From UBA1370 sp964515115 (GTDB lineage Bacteria > Patescibacteriota > Microgenomatia > UBA1400 > PJMF01), in contig CAZESB010000003.1 in NCBI GenBank assembly GCA_964515115.1, positions 9,337-73,336 on the forward strand: 64,000 nt of DNA, read 5' to 3'. The position numbers and the translations under genes were made by a program. Below the pieces are notes generated by a model that was given only the letters and a program-made list of their open reading frames with translations, was not told the origin of the DNA and searched no databases. Positions 58,527 to 64,000 of the stretch are shown in pieces. Position 1 is the stretch's first letter; every line of letters starts with the position of its first letter.

Positions 58527-59147
58527 TTAATACTGAAATTTGCGGATCAAGCCGACCACTCTACCCTGTATTTGCACGTTGGTAGCGTAAATCGGACTCA
58601 TATTAGCATTGGCTGGTTCCAACCTGACTCTCGTAACTTCTTTAAAGTATCTCTTCAGAGTAGCCAAGCCGTTGTCAAGCAAAGCCACCACAATATCGCC
58701 GTTATTGACTTCAGGGGTTTCTTCAATCACTACATAGTCACCATCCTGAATGTGGTCTTCAATCATTGATTGACCTTTAACTTGTAAAACATAAGACCTT
58801 TTCTTACCGCTGATCATTTCTGGAGAAACTTTAAATGAGGCGTTGGGATCAGAGTGTGGCTCAATGGGAGAACCGGCAGCAATATACCCCAATAGCGGTA
58901 AATCAACGCTCTCAGTAGTGTTGAGGAAAGTTCTGTCTACCAACTCAATGCCGCGAACCGTGCCTTCGTGCTTTTTAATAATTCTTTTACGCTCCAGTGC
59001 TTGCAAATGCTCGTGCACAGTAGCCAAAGATGAAACCCCGATGGCATCAGCGATTTCTTGTAAAGTAGGCGCGTAACCGTTCTTTTGAATGTACTGAGCC
59101 AAAAAATCAACGATTTGCCTTTGACGTTTGTAAAGAGTAACTGCCAT
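58527..59147 (-). CDS. lexA: LexA repressor
   Basis: 206 aa SOS repressor. The N-terminal winged helix (KRQRQIVDFLAQYIQKNGYAPTLQEIADAIG) is followed by the self-cleavage site Ala91-Gly92 in LLGYIAAGSPIE, the nucleophile Ser127 in VKGQSMIEDHI and the base Lys165 in ATLKRYFKE. AAAAAGGAG lies 4 nt before ATG 59147. It probably regulates itself and excision-repair genes. A 21-bp palindrome in its upstream region may be its operator. Confidence 0.96.
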   Translation of the reverse strand: MAVTLYKRQRQIVDFLAQYIQKNGYAPTLQEIADAIGVSSLATVHEHLQALERKRIIKKHEGTVRGIELVDRTFLNTTESVDLPLLGYIAAGSPIEPHSDPNASFKVSPEMISGKKRSYVLQVKGQSMIEDHIQDGDYVVIEETPEVNNGDIVVALLDNGLATLKRYFKEVTRVRLEPANANMSPIYATNVQIQGRVVGLIRKFQY

Positions 59148-59185
59148 ATGCTCCTTTTTGGTAATTAATATTTTAATTTTTGAGT

Positions 59186-59206
59186 TTCGGGCCAATCATT
59201 CCCGAA
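59186..59206. promoter_or_regulatory. Palindrome upstream of lexA, possible LexA operator
   Basis: TTCGGG-N9-CCCGAA, 38 nt before the lexA start codon and just downstream of a weak promoter-like pair (TTGGGT, 17 nt, TAATAC on the minus strand). No copy was found before uvrB, uvrA or the UvrD-like gene. Confidence 0.4.
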
Positions 59207-59215
59207 GTATTAGTA

Positions 59216-59425
59216 GCATAACCGAAACCAACCCAAAATCACAACTACATATTAATACATAAATCAATAANNNNNNNNNNNNNNNNNNNNNNNNNNNNNN
59301 NNNNNNNNNNNNNNNNNNNNNNNNNNNNNNNNNNNNNNNNNNNNNNNNNNNNNNNNNNNNNNNNNNNNNNGCATAACCGAAACCAACCCAAAATCACAAC
59401 TACATATTAATACATAAATCAATAA
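59216..59425. repeat. Scaffold gap flanked by identical 55-bp ends
   Basis: The 55 bases 59216-59270 before the 100-N run (59271-59370) are identical to 59371-59425 after it. This is the signature of two contigs with overlapping ends that the assembler joined with a gap instead of merging, so the gap is probably not real sequence. Confidence 0.9.
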
Positions 59426-59491
59426 TAAAATAGATCAATTTTTGGCTGAAAATTTTTTCCCAGGGTACCGAAAACTGGCAATTAGGCAAAA

Positions 59492-61477
59492 TCACTTAAT
59501 ATTCCGGGTCAAAGCCCGGCCAGTCATGGAATCAGGCTTATCAATTCCCATCAGGTGGAGCATAGTTGGCGCCACATCAGCGAGAATGCCGCTGGGCAGC
59601 ACCATTGATTTGCCCACAAATTCCTTACTGATGATCATTAGTGGCACCGGGTAGATTGAGTGTTCGGTGTCAACTTGGCCGGTTTCGTTGTTGATCAACT
59701 CTTCGGCGTTGCCGTGATCGGCAGTAATCAACACAATGCCTTCGTAGAGCAAGACTTCATTGACAATAGTGCCAATCACTTCATCTAAAATCTCGCAAGC
59801 TTGAATGGTAGCTTCCAGATTGCCGGTGTGCCCCACCATGTCGCCGTTGCAGAGGTTGGCAATAATGACATCGTAGTTGGCTTTTTTAATTTCCTCGATC
59901 ATCGCCGCGGCAATTTCTCTGGAGCTCATTTCTGGGGCATCATCATAGGACTTGACTCCTTTGGAAGGCACAATGATCCGCTCTTCTCCAGGGAAAATAA
60001 TTTCCTCCTGGCCATTCATGTAGTAAGTGACAAACCGCTCTTTTTCTGTTTCGGTGATACGCAGTTGTCTCAGGCCTTTGGTAGCAAAAACTTTGCCAAG
60101 TGGCATCTTAATGTTTTGGGGCGGAAAAGCCACGTCGGTGGGCAGATTTTCCTCATACCTGGTCATGGTGACGAAATAAAGGTTGGTAATTTTTTTCTTC
60201 CGCTTAAAAGTTTGAATGACTTCTTTTTTCTGAATGTTGGTTTTCTCATATTTTTCCGTATAGGGGTCAAAGCCTAAGTCATCAATACCGCTTTCAAAAT
60301 CCGGCATCACGAAGGCACGGGTCAGTTCGCGCGGTCTGTCAATCCGGTAGTTGAAAAAAATAACCGCGTCGTTGTCCTGAATCACCCGCTTGGTTCCGTC
60401 CGGTTCGCAAATAACAATTGGCTCGATAAATTCATCAGTGGTGCCCTTGTCGTACTGCACTTGCAGCGCCCCAACCGCGTCAGTGACGCACTGGTCAGCC
60501 ACACTAATGGTGAGAGCGTCGTAAGCTTTTTCAATCCGGTCCCATTTTTTATCGCGGTCCATGGCGTAATATCTACCCATTAAGGTGGCAATTTTGCCGA
60601 CTCCCAGACTGTCACAACGCTCCATAATTTGGCGGACATAATTAATTCCTGAAGTGGGCGGCGAGTCACGGCCATCAGTGAAGCCATGAATGTAAACTTT
60701 TTGCAGCTGATGTTCTTTACAAAAGTTGAGTAAAGCATAAAGATGCTCGATATTTGAGTGAACCCCTCCAGCGCCAATTAAACCCATCAAATGGAGTGCC
60801 GAGTCATGTTTTTTGACATGATTAATGGCATTGAGAAAGGCTTGGTTGTTATCGAAACTGCCGTCGGCGATAGACATATTAATCCGAGGCAAATCTTGAT
60901 AAACAATGTGACCGGCGCCAATATTGAGATGACCGGTTTCGGTGTTGCCGTCTTCTCCTTGGGGAAGACCAACCGCCTGCCCGCTAGCCTCCAACTGAGT
61001 GTGGGGAAAGGAAGCCCAGTATTTGTCCATATTGGGGGTTTTAGCTCTGGTAATGGCGTTGCCGGCATTGTCCGGCCCCAGGCCCCAACCATCGAGAATA
61101 AGCAAGACGGTTGGTTTCGGGCCTTTATATTCTTTTCTGGGGTAAGTTTCAGAGAAAGGCTTGCCTGATTTGATGAGCTGCAATTTAGTTTCTGTTGGTG
61201 GAGTGGTGGCCGGAGTGGCGGTGGTAGTGCTGGCAGCAGCAATACTTGCGGCAGTTTCCGCTGCCGACGACACAACACCCTCAATTTTTTGCTCGGGAGT
61301 TTGAGTCGATTCAGTGCCCGCGCCGTTAAATTTTTCGGCCAGATTAGCTGGATCGAGATTTTCTGAGGGAGACGTACCTATTGCAGGGGCGGCGGCGGTA
61401 GTAGTCTTTGCCGCCTTGTCTGCCGGTAGGGATTTGCGCCCCAAATTTTTGAGGGATTTGAGCACTGAACGAAACAT
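59492..61477 (-). CDS. gpmI: 2,3-bisphosphoglycerate-independent phosphoglycerate mutase with Thr nucleophile
   Basis: 661 aa against about 510 usual. An Ala/Thr/Ser/Pro-rich N-terminal extension of about 120 residues precedes the enzyme, which begins PTVLLILDGWGLG (D129). The phosphorylated Ser motif GNSE-GH is GNTETGH here (T179). HGFTDGRDSPPTSG, RYYAMDRDKKWDR, NYRIDRPRELTRAF, NGDMVGHTGN and TADHGNAEEL supply the remaining metal and substrate residues. Interconverts 3- and 2-phosphoglycerate. An AGGAGC site precedes the ATG, which lies 2 nt after the eno stop: one operon with eno. Confidence 0.93.
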   Translation of the reverse strand: MFRSVLKSLKNLGRKSLPADKAAKTTTAAAPAIGTSPSENLDPANLAEKFNGAGTESTQTPEQKIEGVVSSAAETAASIAAASTTTATPATTPPTETKLQLIKSGKPFSETYPRKEYKGPKPTVLLILDGWGLGPDNAGNAITRAKTPNMDKYWASFPHTQLEASGQAVGLPQGEDGNTETGHLNIGAGHIVYQDLPRINMSIADGSFDNNQAFLNAINHVKKHDSALHLMGLIGAGGVHSNIEHLYALLNFCKEHQLQKVYIHGFTDGRDSPPTSGINYVRQIMERCDSLGVGKIATLMGRYYAMDRDKKWDRIEKAYDALTISVADQCVTDAVGALQVQYDKGTTDEFIEPIVICEPDGTKRVIQDNDAVIFFNYRIDRPRELTRAFVMPDFESGIDDLGFDPYTEKYEKTNIQKKEVIQTFKRKKKITNLYFVTMTRYEENLPTDVAFPPQNIKMPLGKVFATKGLRQLRITETEKERFVTYYMNGQEEIIFPGEERIIVPSKGVKSYDDAPEMSSREIAAAMIEEIKKANYDVIIANLCNGDMVGHTGNLEATIQACEILDEVIGTIVNEVLLYEGIVLITADHGNAEELINNETGQVDTEHSIYPVPLMIISKEFVGKSMVLPSGILADVAPTMLHLMGIDKPDSMTGRALTRNIK

Positions 61478-61479
61478 TT

Positions 61480-62766
61480 TTAAGCTCCTGCCTGTTCATT
61501 TGCCTGTTCATTACTGCGCTTAATCTCTTCGTAAATTTGCATCAGCCGGTTATACTTGGCTACGCGCTCGCCGCGATTGGGCGGACCGAACTTAGTATAA
61601 TCAGCCCCGAGTCCGACGGCCAAGTCCGCAATAATATCATCGTTAGTTTCGCCGCTGCGGTGCGACATCACCGTTTGCCAACCCGCACCTTTGGCAATCT
61701 TGACCACCTCTACGGTTTCGCTAATGGTGCCGGTTTGGTTTGGTTTCACCAAAAGCGTGTTGCAAGTTTTTTGGGCGATAGCGTCAAGGGTTTTTTGCTT
61801 GTTGGTCACTAACAGGCTGTCACCGACAATTTTAGTAGTTTCTCCTAGCTCAGCAGTGATATTTTGCCAGGCTTTTAAATCATCTTCCTCAAAAGGATCT
61901 TCGATATAAAAAACATGATAAAGTTCGCGTAATTTTTTGTAGTAATCAAGTAATTCTTTGCTGGTATATGGTTCAGTACGGTCTTTGAGTTTGTACTTAC
62001 CGCCATCATAGAGGACAGAAGCGGCCACATCGACGCCAAAAAACAAATCTTGAGCAAAAGTGTAGGGCGTGGATTTAATTGTTTCTACCAACAGCTCGAA
62101 AACATCGCTGTTGCTGTATAAATTAGGAGTATAACCACCCACCAAGCCGGTGGAGTGAACAGCCCCTTTCATTTGCAAGACCTCGCCAAAACGCTGGAAT
62201 AAGGCTGCGGCCATTTCCAATGACTTCATGAAATCAGTATGACTGGCTGGCACAATTTGAAACTCCTGGATATCCAGATTGTCTGCGCCGTGCTCACCAC
62301 CATTGACCATAGTAAAAATGGGTGTAGGGATCAAGAGTTGCTGAATAATTTGATATTTTTGTTGGATGTAGAAATAAAGCGGCACATTGGCGCTCAAAGC
62401 TCCTGATTTCAAAACCGCCTGCGAGACAGCCAAAATAGCATTGGCGCCGAGCTTAGATTTGTCCGGTGTCCCATCCAGATCAACCAGCAATTGATCTATT
62501 TCAGTTTGGTGAGTAGGGTCTTTGCCAACCAGTTGTGGGGCGATAAGGTTGTTGATGTTATCGATGGCGGTGCGCACTCCTCGCCCCAGCATGTGCTCAG
62601 GGTCGTTGTCGCGCAGTTCCACGGCTTCATACTTGCCTTTGGAGGTGCCTCCCGGCACATCAGTGACCACAATGGCGTTGTTTTCCAGCCACAGGGTACA
62701 TTCAATGGTGGGTATGCCTCTTGAATCTAGAATTTCTCTCGCGTGAATTCCGCTGATTTGTGCCAT
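61480..62766 (-). CDS. eno: Enolase
   Basis: 428 aa, normal length. Converts 2-phosphoglycerate to phosphoenolpyruvate. IHAREILDSRGIPTIECTL, the GGEHGADNLDIQEFQIVP block, the metal ligands in FFGVDVAAS, FYIEDPFEEDD and VGDSLLVTN, the catalytic lysine in LLVKPNQTGTISE, and SHRSGETNDDIIADLAVGL are all present. It is located between the PEP-synthase-like gene (13 nt) and gpmI (2 nt), as a lower-glycolysis operon. Confidence 0.97.
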   Translation of the reverse strand: MAQISGIHAREILDSRGIPTIECTLWLENNAIVVTDVPGGTSKGKYEAVELRDNDPEHMLGRGVRTAIDNINNLIAPQLVGKDPTHQTEIDQLLVDLDGTPDKSKLGANAILAVSQAVLKSGALSANVPLYFYIQQKYQIIQQLLIPTPIFTMVNGGEHGADNLDIQEFQIVPASHTDFMKSLEMAAALFQRFGEVLQMKGAVHSTGLVGGYTPNLYSNSDVFELLVETIKSTPYTFAQDLFFGVDVAASVLYDGGKYKLKDRTEPYTSKELLDYYKKLRELYHVFYIEDPFEEDDLKAWQNITAELGETTKIVGDSLLVTNKQKTLDAIAQKTCNTLLVKPNQTGTISETVEVVKIAKGAGWQTVMSHRSGETNDDIIADLAVGLGADYTKFGPPNRGERVAKYNRLMQIYEEIKRSNEQANEQAGA

Positions 62767-62779
62767 GACTACTCTCTAA

Positions 62780-64000
62780 TTAGTTGATGATTTGCGTTCT
62801 TTCAGTATCAATAATACACTCTTGAGCCAATCGGGCAACTTGTGGTTTAACGATCAGGCCATTGATGCCAAGCTTAATCGCTTCCGCGGCCAAATAGGCA
62901 TCGAAATTTTCCAAGTGGAGGAAAACTTTGGTGGAGCTGAAACCGTCGCCCTGTTGTAGTTTATCAATCACTTGCTTAATCAGGTTAAGCAGCAGCGTTG
63001 CCGGCAGTGGATATCGGGACAGCATCTCGGTGTTATCCGGATCAATGCCGCTAATCAGGCCATGGAGGCTGCGGGCGTTCAGAGAAACGCCAGCCACTTG
63101 ATTGAGCGGATAGGCTGATAAGTTGTAAATGTTTTCCGGCGTATTAAGCTGTAGCCAGATCTGAAAATTATTTTTGTGCAACAAGCCTTTTTTGGCAATG
63201 AAATCGATAGCAGTGCGCAGCTCACCCGGCGTTCTGATGAAAGGAACCATCAAACCAAAAGGAGCCTGGCCGGTTTTGCTGATTGCTTCCAGAATGGCAT
63301 CCAGTTCAAAGTTAAAAAGCTCAGACTGAGCAGCAATTTTCAGTCCACCCCGATATCCCAGATAGGGATTAGGTTCGTCCGGTTCGTAGTTGCTGGCAAA
63401 TTTTAAATTCAGCAATTCCGCTGAAGTGAAATTTTGCGAACGATAGATCAGCGGCCTGCCATTGAGCTGCTGGCGGTAAGTTTGAATAGTCTTAACCAGT
63501 TCTTCTTTGAGCAAGACAGTGTGTTTTTTGCTTTTGAGTACGTGCTGAGGGTGAAGACCGAATTTAGCAATGGTGTACTCACTCCTGAGCAGGCCAACAC
63601 CATCAACAATTTCTTGAACTTGTTCACCGGCTTTGTCAGGGTTGCCTGCAGAAATATAAAGAGCAGTAAGGTGCTTGATGCCTGGCTTTGGGGCGGTTTC
63701 GGGATTGATCGTAGCCGGAGTTTCAGACTCAAACTCAAATTCTGCCACTGGCTCAATCGCGGTGATCAGCAATTGGTGGTTGATCATCAGCCAATGGACT
63801 TTTTGTTGCTGCAGTGATTGTTGTTTAATTTTGAAAACCAGCCGCGCTAACTTTTCAGCCTCACCACGCTCAAGCACTGGCTGGTTGGCGAGCGCGCTGG
63901 GTACTTTCACTACCGCCAAAGATTCATCACCTCGGGAAAAAGCCTGCTTTTTGGTCGCGATTTGCTGACTGACCAGATTCCAAGTTCTGACATCGACTTT
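62780..64000 (-). CDS. PEP-synthase-like protein, degenerate C-terminal half, partial (5' end beyond window)
   Basis: The minus frame is open to the window edge (about 406 codons). The first 85 visible residues resemble the end of the PEP/pyruvate-binding ATP-grasp domain, and the rest the PEP-utilising TIM barrel: EIVDGVGLLRSEYTIAKFGLHP, RPLIYRSQNFTSAELLNL, EPNPYLGYRGGLK, LMVPFIRTPGELRTA. The swivelling phosphohistidine domain that normally joins them (TSHAAI motif) is absent. The Mg-binding Glu (usual VMVEIPS is LQLNTPE), the SNDLTQ motif (LNARSLHG) and the catalytic Cys (GICG) are also lost. Probably a non-catalytic relative with a regulatory or structural role. It precedes eno by 13 nt. 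Confidence 0.8.
   Translation of the reverse strand, partial: KVDVRTWNLVSQQIATKKQAFSRGDESLAVVKVPSALANQPVLERGEAEKLARLVFKIKQQSLQQQKVHWLMINHQLLITAIEPVAEFEFESETPATINPETAPKPGIKHLTALYISAGNPDKAGEQVQEIVDGVGLLRSEYTIAKFGLHPQHVLKSKKHTVLLKEELVKTIQTYRQQLNGRPLIYRSQNFTSAELLNLKFASNYEPDEPNPYLGYRGGLKIAAQSELFNFELDAILEAISKTGQAPFGLMVPFIRTPGELRTAIDFIAKKGLLHKNNFQIWLQLNTPENIYNLSAYPLNQVAGVSLNARSLHGLISGIDPDNTEMLSRYPLPATLLLNLIKQVIDKLQQGDGFSSTKVFLHLENFDAYLAAEAIKLGINGLIVKPQVARLAQECIIDTERTQIIN

Overview
The window reads as a chromosomal segment of a Candidate Phyla Radiation (Patescibacteria) bacterium, most likely of the Microgenomates/Katanobacteria side, although the exact phylum cannot be fixed from the sequence alone. 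The evidence is a 16S rRNA gene interrupted by two LAGLIDADG introns, a divergent 530 loop, many pruned informational proteins (PheT without its OB domain, trigger factor without its PPIase domain, MiaB without TRAM, UvrC without helix-hairpin-helix), tight gene packing, and CCA not encoded in the tRNAs. TGA acts as a normal stop (for example in tpiA and uppP), so the recoded Gracilibacteria/SR1 code does not apply. The sequence is a scaffold with three 100-N gaps (14828-14927, 25386-25485, 59271-59370).

Layout. 1-3.0 kb: pheST, with a promoter and an intrinsic terminator in its leader. 3.0-7.3 kb: a bifunctional penicillin-binding protein converging on an O-antigen-ligase-like membrane protein. 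7.3-10.3 kb: infC-rpmI-rplT and a large disordered unknown protein. 10.4-13.5 kb: a visibly GC-richer island of two secreted or membrane proteins (one an M23-like plus lytic transglycosylase fusion), bounded by a perfect 17-bp inverted repeat. 13.5-14.6 kb: a sparse region with an intact tRNA-Val, a broken tRNA copy and a duplicated tRNA 3' end. 14.6-16.1 kb: a gap-broken gene and trigger factor. 16.2-22.2 kb: tRNA-Cys, a haem-type membrane protein, miaB-miaA, an AI-2E-family exporter, rnpB, a TM-helix channel-like protein and uppP. 22.2-32.5 kb: a CAP protein, a ComM-type ATPase, gap, pyrH, a FemAB ligase, a UvrD-like helicase, tpiA, a GT-C membrane protein and a PEGA lipoprotein. 32.5-41.9 kb: lon, tRNA-Ile, clpB and the intron-bearing 16S gene, all on the minus strand. 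41.9-57.0 kb: an unknown plus-strand gene, then a long minus-strand run uvrB-uvrA-transglutaminase-uvrC-holin-like-7TM-ATP-grasp/RimB-DUF1704-truB-mnmA. 57-64 kb: CofE-like and cobalamin adenosyltransferase genes, lexA, and gpmI-eno preceded by a degenerate PEP-synthase-like gene cut by the window edge.

How the genes work together. Wall synthesis is represented by the PBP, UppP and the FemAB ligase; lower glycolysis by gap, tpiA, gpmI and eno; tRNA modification by miaA, miaB, mnmA and truB; nucleotide excision repair by uvrA, uvrB, uvrC, a UvrD-like helicase and the SOS regulator lexA. Proteostasis genes clpB and lon share a CIRCE-like operator (TTAGCA-N15-TGCTAA), pointing to an HrcA-type heat-shock regulon. 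The most system-like locus is 44.8-51.7 kb: a membrane-anchored transglutaminase, a 7TM protein, an ATP-grasp/RimB fusion and a DUF1704 metallopeptidase lie head-to-tail with uvrC and a holin-like protein, and resemble a compacted form of the ATP-grasp/7TM/RimB peptide-modification cassettes known in proteobacteria.

Several transcription units carry a -10 box only 6-12 nt before the start codon, so leaderless mRNAs are probably common in this organism.
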